Position numbers and translations under genes: made by a program. DNA of 64,000 nucleotides from NCBI RefSeq assembly GCF_003002095.1, contig NZ_PVZC01000002.1, forward strand, positions 496,001-560,000, written 5' to 3'. Of this stretch, positions 57,084 to 64,000 are shown piece after piece. The DNA comes from Allonocardiopsis opalescens (GTDB lineage: Bacteria; Actinomycetota; Actinomycetes; Streptosporangiales; Streptosporangiaceae). The notes beneath the pieces were generated by a model. It was not told the origin of the DNA, made no database searches, and worked only from the letters and a program-made list of their open reading frames with translations. Within the stretch, counting starts at the first letter, position 1. Each line of letters begins with the position of its first letter.

Positions 57084-58309
57084 GGCAGCTCCGCGGTGAC
57101 GGTGGTGGGTCCGCCGGGCGGGCTGTGCACGGCGAAGGCGCCGTCGAGGGCGGCCACCCGGCGGGCCAGCCCGGACAGGCCGGTGCCCGCCGGGTCGGCG
57201 CCGCCGGCGCCGTCGTCGTGCACGCGGATGGCGACGGCGGTTCCGCGCGGTTCGACGCGGACCTCGATGGCCGAGGCGGCGGCGTGCTTGACGGCGTTGG
57301 TGACGGCCTCGCAGACGACGAAGTAGGCGGCCGCCTCCACCGGGCCCGGCGGGCGCTCGGCCAGCCGGTACTTTAGCCGCACCGGCACCGCCGAGCGCTC
57401 TGCCATGCCCGACAGCGCGGCGGAGAGCCCCACGTCGTCCAGGGTGGCGGGGTAGACGCGCCAGGCCACCTCGCGCAGATCGTCCAGCGCCCGCTGGGTC
57501 TGGTCGTGCGCCTGGTCCAGCAGCTCGCCGGCCGGCGCTCCGGCGGCGGCCGCGGCGCGCCTGGCCCGGCCGAGCAGCATGGACAGGGCGACGAGCCGCT
57601 GCTGGACGCCGTCGTGCAGGTCGCGCTCGATGCGGCGCCGCTCGGTGTTCACCGCCTCCACCACGCCGGCCCGGCTGGCGGTCAGCTCGGTGATGCGGCG
57701 TTCGAGCAGATCCTGCTGGCTGGGGCCCAGCATCCGCGCGGCCAGCCGGCGCTCGGCCGAGGCCAGCGCGAGGGTGAGCCGCGCCGCCAGGTAGCCCAGG
57801 GTCGCGCCGATGAGGACGCCGGTGATGACGTTGTTGGAGATCAGGTTGACGCCCGGCCAGTTCAGGTGCACCGAGCGCGCCCCGTACACGACGCCCTCGC
57901 CGATCGCGACGATGACCGAGCCGACGGACAGCAGCGAGGCGCCCAGCACCACCCAGGCACCGGCCAGCGCGACGGGCACCCGCACCGCCAGATAGGTCGG
58001 CGCACCGGTGCCGCCACCCGGCGCCGGGTGCGGCGCGGAGACGTCGGAGGCGTACCAGCGGTCCATGCGGCGCCGCTCCCAGCGGACCAGCTCGTGCGCG
58101 ACGGTGCTCACCCGCGCCGCCAGCGCCCGGCGCGCCACCGGCCGTCCCAGGGTGCCGAGCCAGGCCAGGCCCGCGACAGCCCCCAAGACCGCTTCGAGCA
58201 GCGCGGTACCCGCGCCGAGCAGCACGCCGACACTCAGCCGCGGCCACACCCGCACGGGATGCGGCAGCAACCGCACGGCCCGCCGGGCCACGGTGATCGG
58301 CTGTGCCAT
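57074..58309 (-). CDS. NarL-type sensor histidine kinase
   Basis: 411-aa membrane kinase. Hydrophobic helices occupy about residues 20-55 and 105-180. The dimerisation/phospho-His motif is RRRIERDLHDGVQQRLVALSMLLGRAR (His near 225), and the HATPase_c domain has VVCEAVTNAVKHAAASAIEV and DDGAGGADPAGTGLSGLARRV. The input domain is short and membrane-embedded, so it probably senses cell-envelope state. ATG 58309 is the start. It is coupled to the response regulator next to it. Confidence 0.9.
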   Translation of the reverse strand: MAQPITVARRAVRLLPHPVRVWPRLSVGVLLGAGTALLEAVLGAVAGLAWLGTLGRPVARRALAARVSTVAHELVRWERRRMDRWYASDVSAPHPAPGGGTGAPTYLAVRVPVALAGAWVVLGASLLSVGSVIVAIGEGVVYGARSVHLNWPGVNLISNNVITGVLIGATLGYLAARLTLALASAERRLAARMLGPSQQDLLERRITELTASRAGVVEAVNTERRRIERDLHDGVQQRLVALSMLLGRARRAAAAAGAPAGELLDQAHDQTQRALDDLREVAWRVYPATLDDVGLSAALSGMAERSAVPVRLKYRLAERPPGPVEAAAYFVVCEAVTNAVKHAAASAIEVRVEPRGTAVAIRVHDDGAGGADPAGTGLSGLARRVAALDGAFAVHSPPGGPTTVTAELPCG

Positions 58310-58508
58310 GGAAAACGTCCCCGAGTCGGCTCCGGCCGGACACGCCCCGCCGCGCACCCGGTATCGGCCCAGGCTATGACAGCCGCAGGCCGCCCCACCC
58401 TGGTGCCCGCCGCAGCCGCGTACTGCGGCGGACCACACCCCGGCCGGGGTCGGTCGCCGGTGCCGACGGGGCGCGGACGGTGGCCGGGGCGTCCAGGCAT
58501 GGCCGGAG

Positions 58509-59147
58509 TCAGTAGCCGATGCCCACAGTCGCGCGGACCGCGGCCGAGTCGTCCAGCACACGCAGCATCTCGGCGGCGAGATCGGCCCGGGAGATCGCGT
58601 AGCCGCCCGGCACATTGCGGCGCAGTGCGGTGCGGTAGGCGCCGGTGGCGGGTCCGTCGGTGAGCCGGGGCGGGCGCAGTACCGTCCAGTCCAGGCCGCT
58701 GGTGAAGATCTCGCCCTCCATCACCGCCAGGTCGGCGTAGGCGGCGGAGAACAGCGCGCGCAGGATCGGCCGCACGGTGAGCCGGTACAGCGGCCGGTCG
58801 CCGGGGTCGCGGTCGGGCACCGGCGCGGCGCTGAGGGCGACGAGCCGGCGGACGCCGTGCGCCTTCATCGCGGCGATGATGTGCGGCACGCCGGTGCCGC
58901 AGACGGGCCCGCCGTCGGTGGCGCCGAGGGCCGACAGCACGGCGTCGGCCCCGGCGACGGCGGCGGCGACCTGCTCGCGGTCGAGGACGTCGCAGCGGAC
59001 GGGATGCGGCGCGGGCGCGGCGGGGGCGCGCTCGGGCAGCCGCGCGGGCTCGCGGACGGCGGCCGTGACCTCGTGGCCGGCGGCGAGCGCCAGGTCCACC
59101 AGCCGGCGGCCGGTGCCGCCGGTGGCGCCGAACACGGTGAGCCTCAT
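58509..59147 (-). CDS. NAD(P)H-binding SDR-like oxidoreductase
   Basis: 212-aa atypical short-chain dehydrogenase of the NAD(P)-binding 10/13 group. The glycine motif LTVFGATGGTGRRLVDLALAAGHEVTAAVREPARL begins the protein, followed by DAVLSALGATD and VRRLVALSAAPVPDRD. The catalytic YxxxK is absent, as in flavin-reductase-like or regulatory members of this group. ATG 59147 is the start, with a GAGGTACCCGCG purine segment upstream. It lies downstream of the HAAS-like gene on the same strand. Confidence 0.83.
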   Translation of the reverse strand: MRLTVFGATGGTGRRLVDLALAAGHEVTAAVREPARLPERAPAAPAPHPVRCDVLDREQVAAAVAGADAVLSALGATDGGPVCGTGVPHIIAAMKAHGVRRLVALSAAPVPDRDPGDRPLYRLTVRPILRALFSAAYADLAVMEGEIFTSGLDWTVLRPPRLTDGPATGAYRTALRRNVPGGYAISRADLAAEMLRVLDDSAAVRATVGIGY

Positions 59148-59192
59148 CGCGGGTACCTCGCTGATCGGGTGCGGTTCACGGGCCGGGCCGTC

Positions 59193-59552
59193 TCAGGTGT
59201 TCAGGCCCAGCGACCACGGCCGGGCCGGCCGTGCGAGGCGCCGGGCGCCGGGGCGCGCGCCGGGCGCGGCGGGTCCCGGCCGGACGGGGACGGCCTCCAG
59301 GTAGGCGTCGGCCAGCTCGCGGGCCGAGCCGAACTCGGCCACCGCGCGCAGCTGGGCGGAGTGCGGGTCCAGGCCCGCGCGCCGGTGCTTGGCGGCGGCG
59401 TCGGCCAGGCCGCCGGCCAGCTCCGCGAGCACGTCGGCGGTGAAGCCGGCCGGACGGCGCTGGGCGCGCAGCCGCCGTCCGAGTTCGCGCAGGTAGGCGC
59501 CGATGACCGGGCCCTCCGACTCCAGGGCCCCAGGTGCCGCGTTCGGCTCCAT
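59193..59552 (-). CDS. HAAS/permease-prefix domain-like protein
   Basis: 119-aa soluble protein. GPVIGAYLRELGRRLRAQRRPAGFTADVLAELAGGLADAAAKHRRAGLDPHSAQLRAVAEFGSARELADAYLEAVP is the three-helix pattern of HAAS-type permease prefix domains (FTADVLAELAGHL-E-G-P-AV--FG). It lacks the membrane helices found in the full-length family, so it is a short form. ATG 59552 is divergent from the MarR fusion gene, and the inverted repeat 59634-59676 in between suggests repression by that protein. Confidence 0.7.
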   Translation of the reverse strand: MEPNAAPGALESEGPVIGAYLRELGRRLRAQRRPAGFTADVLAELAGGLADAAAKHRRAGLDPHSAQLRAVAEFGSARELADAYLEAVPVRPGPAAPGARPGARRLARPARPWSLGLNT

Positions 59553-59633
59553 CGCCGTCCTCCCCCGCCGCTGACCGCGCTGCCGGTCCGCCGTCTCTCA
59601 TCCCCGCCGGACCAGACCGTATCGTCAAGCCAC

Positions 59634-59676
59634 TTAACGGTCAAGGCGGATAATCATCAACCTAGCGAACCGTTAA
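59634..59676. promoter_or_regulatory. Wide inverted repeat TTAACGGT-N27-ACCGTTAA
   Basis: TTAACGGT (59634-59641) and ACCGTTAA (59669-59676) are exact inverses 27 bp apart, in the divergent gap between the HAAS-like gene and the tandem MarR gene. Two half-sites so far apart suit a regulator with two DNA-binding domains. Confidence 0.5.
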
Positions 59677-59710
59677 CTACCTTCATCGAACTGGTAGCCT
59701 GGCGCGGGAG

Positions 59711-60646
59711 GTGACCGAGCTGACGACGCATGCCGACCACTCCGACCAGCGCCCCGTCCCCGGTTCGCTCGGCGACTACGTCGGATACCTGCTGCGGAGG
59801 GTCTTCGACCGCCAGGAACGGCTCCGCCGCGAGCTGCTGCCCGACGGCCCGCACCCCCGCGACTACGCGGTCCTGAGCATGCTCTGCGGCGACGAGAGCT
59901 ACTCCCAGCAGCGGCTGGCCGACCTGCTGGACGTCAGCGGCACCATCGTGGTCAAGCTGATCGACCGGCTGGAGGAGCAGGGCCTGGTCGAGCGCCGCCG
60001 CAACCCCGGCGACCGCCGCTCCTACATCCTGGCCGTCACCGAGCAGGGCCGCCGCGCCCGCGACGAACTGGCCCCGGCCGTCGAGCGCCTAGAAGCCCTG
60101 GTCACCGAGCCGCTGTCCGCCGCCGAGACCGAACGGCTGATCCGGCTGCTGCACGCGCTGCTGCCACCCGGCCCCACCCGCGAGGCGGTCGGCACCGCCG
60201 AGCACCGCGGCGCCTTCCTGCTGCTCAAGGCGTACTACCACTTCCGCGACCGCAACGACGCCGCCCTGGCCGGCCACGGCATCGCCGCCCGGCACTTCGG
60301 CGCCCTGAACGTCCTCAGCGAACTGGAGCCCTGCCCCCAGCAGCGGCTCGCCCGCCGGATGGGCATCGCCGAGTCCGTCATGGTCCAGTTCGTCGACCAC
60401 CTGGAATCCGCCGGCCTGGTCGAACGCGCCCGCGACCCAGCCGACCGCCGCCGCTACGCCCTGCGCCTCACCGAACGCGGCCACACCCGCCTGACCGCCG
60501 CCCGCGCCGCGGTGGCCGCCACCCACCACGACATCACCGCCGTCCTGGGCCAGGACGGCCACCGCGAACTGCGCTCCCTCCTGCGCCGCCTCACCGACCC
60601 ACCACCCGGCACGGAGGACGACGAGACGGCGAAACGGCCGTCGTGA
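59711..60646 (+). CDS. Tandem MarR-domain transcriptional regulator (fusion)
   Basis: 311-aa protein made of two MarR winged-helix domains in one chain. Domain 1 (about 20-150) has SQQRLADLLDVSGTIVVKLIDRLEEQGLVERRRNPGDRRSYILAVTEQGRR. Domain 2 (about 165-300) has QQRLARRMGIAESVMVQFVDHLESAGLVERARDPADRRRYALRLTERGHTR. MarR proteins normally work as dimers of about 150 aa, so this is a covalent dimer with possibly different half-site preference. GTG 59711 directly abuts a GGGAG, with TAGCCT 10 bp before it, so the mRNA may be almost leaderless. Confidence 0.85.
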   Translation: MTELTTHADHSDQRPVPGSLGDYVGYLLRRVFDRQERLRRELLPDGPHPRDYAVLSMLCGDESYSQQRLADLLDVSGTIVVKLIDRLEEQGLVERRRNPGDRRSYILAVTEQGRRARDELAPAVERLEALVTEPLSAAETERLIRLLHALLPPGPTREAVGTAEHRGAFLLLKAYYHFRDRNDAALAGHGIAARHFGALNVLSELEPCPQQRLARRMGIAESVMVQFVDHLESAGLVERARDPADRRRYALRLTERGHTRLTAARAAVAATHHDITAVLGQDGHRELRSLLRRLTDPPPGTEDDETAKRPS

Positions 60647-60648
60647 GA

Positions 60649-60662
60649 CACCGTCGACGGTG
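60649..60662. repeat. 14-bp perfect palindrome
   Basis: CACCGTCGACGGTG lies just after the MarR fusion stop and 87 bp before the DUF488 gene. It has no loop, so an operator is likelier than a terminator. Confidence 0.4.
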
Positions 60663-60748
60663 GCACAGATGTGTCGTATGCCTTTGGAAGGGCAAAGTAC
60701 TTCGCTAGCATTGGCAGACCCGGCTACGGCAACCGAAGGTCGATTCCG

Positions 60749-61207
60749 ATGGACGTTCCGCTTTTCAGCACATCCGGCGCGATCGGTGTCGGATACGAGG
60801 GAACGAACATCGATGATTTCATCTCGGACCTCCTCCGCCGAGACGTATCGCTACTCGTCGACGTCCGCCTGACTCCCATCTCCCGGAAAACGGGACTGAG
60901 CAAGACGAAACTGCGCGACAGGCTCGTCCGGCACGGAATCAGGTACCTGCACACGCCCGCCCTCGGGAATCCGAAGTGGAACCGGCCCGGCTTCTCAGGA
61001 ACACGCGAGGAACTCACCGAGGCGCGCGGCAACTACTACGGCCTGATCGCGTTCGCCGAGGCGGCCGGCTGGATCGACGCGATCACCGAAGAGGCGAAGT
61101 CCCAGACGGTGGCGCTGATGTGCTTCGAAGCCGCCGAGGAGCGCTGCCACCGGTCGGTACTCCTCGAGGAGATCCGGCGGCGCCTCAACGGGCTGGCCGC
61201 GGCCTAG
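60749..61207 (+). CDS. DUF488 family protein
   Basis: 152-aa soluble protein. STSGAIGVGYEGTNIDDFISDLLRRDVSLLVDVRLTPISRKTGLSKTKLRDRLVRHGIRYLHTPALGNP is the standard DUF488 core (GYEG and DVR motifs), with the conserved Cys-Phe in VALMCFEAAEERCHRSVLLEEI near 118-139. Functions of DUF488 proteins are unsettled; some sit in stress or defence loci. ATG 60749 has CGAAGG about 10 bp upstream. Codon use is less GC-biased than neighbours, consistent with transfer. Its stop overlaps that of a convergent small frame. Confidence 0.82.
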   Translation: MDVPLFSTSGAIGVGYEGTNIDDFISDLLRRDVSLLVDVRLTPISRKTGLSKTKLRDRLVRHGIRYLHTPALGNPKWNRPGFSGTREELTEARGNYYGLIAFAEAAGWIDAITEEAKSQTVALMCFEAAEERCHRSVLLEEIRRRLNGLAAA

Positions 61208-61368
61208 CGGTTCGGGTAGTAGATCCCCAGTACCGAGAAGACATGGGTGCGCTTCGCCTGGTTTCCCACAAAGAAGACGGTGTCGCGCTCCGCTGAGCAC
61301 ATCTGATCGAAGAATCGATCCCGGATTGCATCGGCGACTCGCCGCATTTCAGTCGGTGCGATGATCAT
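61204..61368 (-). pseudogene. Truncated gene end with a FFVGNQ...LGIYYP motif
   Basis: 54 codons from an ATG at 61368 end in TAG (61206-61204). The sequence reads VADAIRDRFFDQMCSAERDTV, then FFVGNQAKRTHVFSVLGIYYP. This FFVGN...F.LG..YP tail is what I recall at the C-terminus of several larger bacterial proteins, so this is probably a remnant whose 5' part is gone; a TAA lies directly upstream. Its stop overlaps the DUF488 stop, showing that both genes were once packed tail to tail. Confidence 0.45.
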
Positions 61369-61653
61369 CCATTACATGCGCCACCCAGTCCGACCATCGG
61401 CGGCATCACGTGCAGGTGTCACGATAAAGCAAGAAGTGGACGCGGGCGACCGGCGGCCGTTCTCGACAGAGATCATTCAACGAATGACGCCGATATGAGC
61501 CTTTTACGCCTCTGCGCATACAGGTGAGCGCACCTGCCGTGCGGCAGCGGATTCGCGGAGCCGCGGTCGACCGCGCCCCGTCCGCCCGGGCCGTCCCGTG
61601 GAGGGGGAGCGGGGCGGCCCGGGCGGTGGCCGCGCGAGGCGGCGGGGGTGGGG

Positions 61654-62460
61654 TCAGGTCAGGGGCTGGGCACCGTCGAGGTCCCAGACCTGGAGGCGGC
61701 CGCACATGCCGTGGCGGCGGAGGCCCTGGGGGCGCTGGGCGGTGTAGACGGTGGCGTCGGAGAGGTGGGGGGCGTGGCCGGAGGCGAGGTCGTCGAGGTG
61801 GCGGCCGGTGGTCTCGGCCTGGGCGAGGGGGCCGGAGCGCCAGGGGTGGCGCCAGCCGGCCGCCTTGGCGGTGACGAGGCGGACGGCCGCCTCGTGCAGT
61901 TCGGCCAGGGCCTGCGGGCCCTCGGAGACCACGCGCTCGCGCAGGGCCAGGTAGCCCTCGATGGCCAGGTCGCGGCGGCGGCGCGCGGCGGCGGCCATCG
62001 CGTCGTCGGCGTCGGCCGCGTTGGCGAAGTCGGCGGCCGAGGGCAGCGCGGTGGCCGCCCGGTACGCCTCGGCGTCGGCGAGCACGTGCTGCGGGTAGGT
62101 CAGCACGGCGTCGCCCGCCTCGGGCAGGCCCGCGTTCTGCATCACCACCACGAGTTCGAGGTCGCCGCTGTGGTTGACCAGCCGGTGCACGGTGCCGGGG
62201 GTGAACCACAGCAGGGTGCCGGCCGAGAGCGGGGTGGAGTGGAAGCCGGCGGCGCTCAGCGTCTCCAGCGCTCCGGAGCCCTGGAGCACCACGTAGCCCT
62301 CCGCCGAGGCGGTGTGCAGGTGCGGGGAGCCGCCGGCCAGGCCGTCGGAGGTGGGCCAGTCGTAGACCCGCAGGTGGGAGACTGCCGTCCCGCCGGGGAA
62401 GCCCGGGGTGGGGCCGGTCGCCGCTCCCAGGTCGTACTGGAGTCCGGGCTCGGTCGTCAT
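61654..62460 (-). CDS. Cupin-domain protein
   Basis: 268-aa protein with an N-terminal cupin. SPHLHTASAEGYVVLQGSGALETL (near residues 45-70) contains the HxH...E motif 1, and TPGTVHRLVNHSGDLELVVVMQNAG supplies the His of motif 2. The C-terminal half is helical (AAAARRRRDLAIEGYLALRERVVSEGPQALAEL). It is likely a small-molecule metal-dependent isomerase or a sugar-binding protein. ATG 62460 starts 142 bp after the DUF6807 gene on the same strand. The close neighbourhood of a sugar locus suggests carbohydrate metabolism. Confidence 0.82.
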   Translation of the reverse strand: MTTEPGLQYDLGAATGPTPGFPGGTAVSHLRVYDWPTSDGLAGGSPHLHTASAEGYVVLQGSGALETLSAAGFHSTPLSAGTLLWFTPGTVHRLVNHSGDLELVVVMQNAGLPEAGDAVLTYPQHVLADAEAYRAATALPSAADFANAADADDAMAAAARRRRDLAIEGYLALRERVVSEGPQALAELHEAAVRLVTAKAAGWRHPWRSGPLAQAETTGRHLDDLASGHAPHLSDATVYTAQRPQGLRRHGMCGRLQVWDLDGAQPLT

Positions 62461-62602
62461 GAGTACGCCTCCTCGGCCGTCCGCACGGCCTGGTCGAGCC
62501 GATCCACCGCCGGCGCCGCAGCGCCACGGCGTAGTCCATGCCCGCGGCCGCGCCCCGTCACCACAGCCCGGTGCCCACCGGTCGACGCCACCCGCCCCGC
62601 CC

Positions 62603-63601
62603 TCACGACCGCACCGCCGCGGCCTCGGCGAGTTGGCTGCGGCCGGTCTCGGCGAGGGTGCCGGAGCCGTCCCGGCCGCGGTCGCCGTCGGCGATGACGA
62701 CGGCGTAGCGGAAGCGGAGCGGGACGCCGGGCTCGGCCGGGACCTCCTCGTCGAAGAACGGGGCCGGGCAGACGCAGGCGAAGACGTTGGTGCGCACGAA
62801 CCACTTGACCGGATGGCCGAGGTTGGCGGGCTCGTCGACGAAGACCAGGGTGGAGGAGCGGTCGTGGTCGTCGTGCCGGCCGGCGTAGGCCATCCACGGC
62901 GCCCGCACGCCCATCAGCTCGTCGCGGCCGACGGCGTCGGGGGTGTACACGGTGCCGTTGGAGAAGGACCGGGGGCCGCGCCAGAACAGGCCGCCGTAGC
63001 CGGCGTTCTCGCGGCCCTCGGTGGTGGGGCTGCCGATCCGGATGGCGGCGCCGGTCCGGTTGGTGAACTCGGTGTCGAAGACGAGCGTCCAGGCGCCCTG
63101 ATCGGGCTGGACGGTGGCGCGCACGGAGCGGGTCTCAGTGAACCAGGTCTCGCCCTGCTGGGTGACCCAGTCCAGCCGGTGCGCGATCTCGACGGCGCCG
63201 CCGTCCGCCGACACGCGGTCGAAGGCGCGGTGCACGGTGGCGCCGTCATTGTCCAGCTGCTGGTAGCCGCGGTCGCGCAGGTAGGTGGGGCCGCCCCAGA
63301 AGTTGGCCGGGCCGACATTGGGCAGCGACCAGGCGATGCCCTTGTGCCACACGTGGTCGTGCGGGCGGTACAGGCTCACCAGGTCGCCGCCGAGGGTGCG
63401 CAGCGGGTGGAAGTAGGGCCGCGGCGACTCCAGCTGCACGTCCCACGGCCGGTAGACGTACCGGGTCAGCTCGGTGCCGCCGTAGCCGATCCGCAGCGAG
63501 CGGTCGAGCTCGTGGACCAGCCCGAGTCCGCTGGGGGCCGGCTCGGTGGAGTCGGCGCCCTGGACCGGCGCGGCGGGACGGGCGGAAGTGTCGGAGGTCA
63601 T
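62603..63601 (-). CDS. DUF6807/PmoA-like protein (second copy)
   Basis: 332-aa protein. PRPYFHPLRTLGGDLVSLYRPHDHVWHKGIAWSLPNVGPANFWGGPTYLRDRGYQQLDNDG (near 79-140) matches the motifs of the copy at 21026-21865, and GRENAGYGGLFWRGPRSF repeats its second block. It has an extra N-terminal 45 residues and a longer C-terminus with FVRTNVFACVCPAPFFDEEV. ATG 63601 has AGGAGA upstream. It precedes the cupin gene. A role with plant-derived glycosides is inferred. Confidence 0.8.
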   Translation of the reverse strand: MTSDTSARPAAPVQGADSTEPAPSGLGLVHELDRSLRIGYGGTELTRYVYRPWDVQLESPRPYFHPLRTLGGDLVSLYRPHDHVWHKGIAWSLPNVGPANFWGGPTYLRDRGYQQLDNDGATVHRAFDRVSADGGAVEIAHRLDWVTQQGETWFTETRSVRATVQPDQGAWTLVFDTEFTNRTGAAIRIGSPTTEGRENAGYGGLFWRGPRSFSNGTVYTPDAVGRDELMGVRAPWMAYAGRHDDHDRSSTLVFVDEPANLGHPVKWFVRTNVFACVCPAPFFDEEVPAEPGVPLRFRYAVVIADGDRGRDGSGTLAETGRSQLAEAAAVRS

Positions 63602-63644
63602 ACGGGTTCTCCTGTGACCGTTGCGGTGGGCGGTCCGGCGCGCC

Positions 63645-63687
63645 GGTGGCGGCGCCGGCCGGATCCCGCCCGGCCGGCGCCGCCACC
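63645..63687 (-). terminator. 18-bp stem terminator after the binding-protein gene
   Basis: GGTGGCGGCGCCGGCCGG (63645-63662) and CCGGCCGGCGCCGCCACC (63670-63687) are exact inverses with a 7-nt loop, just 8 bp after the minus-strand stop. They separate the transporter gene from the DUF6807 gene. Confidence 0.75.
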
Positions 63688-63694
63688 CGGCCGG

Positions 63695-64000
63695 CTAGGG
63701 CTGCTCGACGTAGTACTGCTCGGGGTTGGTGGGGCCGGGGTCGTTGTAGTTGGAGGCGCTGAACATGCGCTCGGGGACGTTGTGGAAGTCGTTGGCGACG
63801 ATGCCGTAGGTCTCCGGGGTCAGGCCGATGCCCATCGCCCAGAACTGGTCCTGGGCGATATCGATGATCTGCCGCATCAGCTCCTGCTGCGCCGCCGGAT
63901 CGGGCTCGGCCTGCACCTGGTCGTACAGCTCCAGCTGCTGCCGGGCCGGCTCCGACGGCTCCTGACCCCGCTCGTCCTGGCCCTCGGAGGCGTACCACTG
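63695..64000 (-). CDS. Family-5 (peptide/oligosaccharide) ABC substrate-binding protein, C-terminal part
   Basis: Only the last 101 codons are inside the window; the gene continues beyond base 64000. The end AQQELMRQIIDIAQDQFWAMGIGLTPETYGIVANDFHNVPERMFSASNYNDPGPTNPEQYYVEQP follows the C-terminal pattern of SBP_bac_5 proteins (helical IIDIAQDQFWAMGIG, then GIVAN-FHNVPE). In the sugar-acid context of the neighbouring DUF6807 and cupin genes, it may bind oligosaccharides rather than peptides. The signal peptide is out of view. Confidence 0.72.
   Translation of the reverse strand, partial: QWYASEGQDERGQEPSEPARQQLELYDQVQAEPDPAAQQELMRQIIDIAQDQFWAMGIGLTPETYGIVANDFHNVPERMFSASNYNDPGPTNPEQYYVEQP

Noticed and set aside
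61406-62539. 377-codon minus-strand frame over the cupin region
   Set aside because: Arg/Pro-rich shadow of the cupin gene in another frame, with no domain and no start signal.
1-64000. CRISPR arrays, rRNA, tRNA, insertion sequences, prophage or integrase genes
   Set aside because: No regularly spaced direct repeats, no cloverleaf-like tRNA ends, and no transposase or integrase motifs were seen. This was judged by eye only; a covariance-model search could still find a small RNA.

Overview
The window is high-GC DNA with Actinobacterial coding habits: many GTG and TTG starts, ATGA/GTGA stop-start overlaps, long antisense shadow frames and GC-rich terminators without T-tracts. Gene content (DUF6879/DUF5753 regulators, a BldC-like HTH, actinobacterial HATPase and STAS proteins, MsiK-style ABC importers lacking their own ATPase) suggests a filamentous actinomycete, probably Streptosporangiales/Nocardiopsaceae. 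That placement is inference. No rRNA, tRNA, CRISPR array, insertion sequence or prophage was recognised.

Layout. 1-11.6 kb is chromosomal housekeeping and metabolism: an aminotransferase tail, a two-gene Trk/Ktr potassium uptake pair, a ferredoxin-reductase-like flavoprotein, a methyltransferase, an arginase-fold protein, an MFS transporter, an Orn/Lys/Arg decarboxylase, and an ECF sigma/anti-sigma pair. 11.7-15.3 kb is a small accessory block: a 66-aa protein with DUF6879 and an HTH-DUF5753 regulator, then a HATPase protein, a BldC-like HTH and hypotheticals. 15.5-18.1 kb holds a membrane protein with a winged-helix regulator, a lipid kinase and a secreted HNH nuclease.

18.5-34.1 kb is the most coherent part, a carbohydrate (probably pectin/uronate) utilisation locus. 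It has a secreted pectate lyase; an operon of Gfo/Idh/MocA oxidoreductase, DUF6807 protein, unknown protein and uronate dehydrogenase; an ABC importer; a second Gfo/Idh/MocA oxidoreductase; a three-gene oxidoreductase/DUF993/sugar isomerase operon; and a LacI-family regulator. Five near-identical 14-bp palindromes (consensus GGWAARCGYTWWCC) sit before these transcription units, which implies one LacI regulon. At 35.0-39.1 kb a second ABC importer is followed by an IclR regulator, with a matching palindrome upstream of the operon.

39-46.7 kb contains an AlkZ-like glycosylase, a 768-aa protein of unknown function, an AraC regulator, a ChaB protein and an anti-sigma (HATPase)/STAS pair. 46.7-51.1 kb is a mostly overlapping minus-strand series: a membrane-embedded spermidine-synthase-like protein with DUF350, a tiny Gly-rich membrane protein, DUF2617 and DUF4178. 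It is followed by a DivIVA-like coiled-coil gene whose start overlaps the stop of a flavohaemoglobin gene. 53-64 kb carries a secreted protein, an atypical Nramp-like transporter, a two-component system, a tandem-MarR fusion regulator, a DUF488 protein, a cupin, a second DUF6807 protein and the end of a family-5 solute-binding protein.
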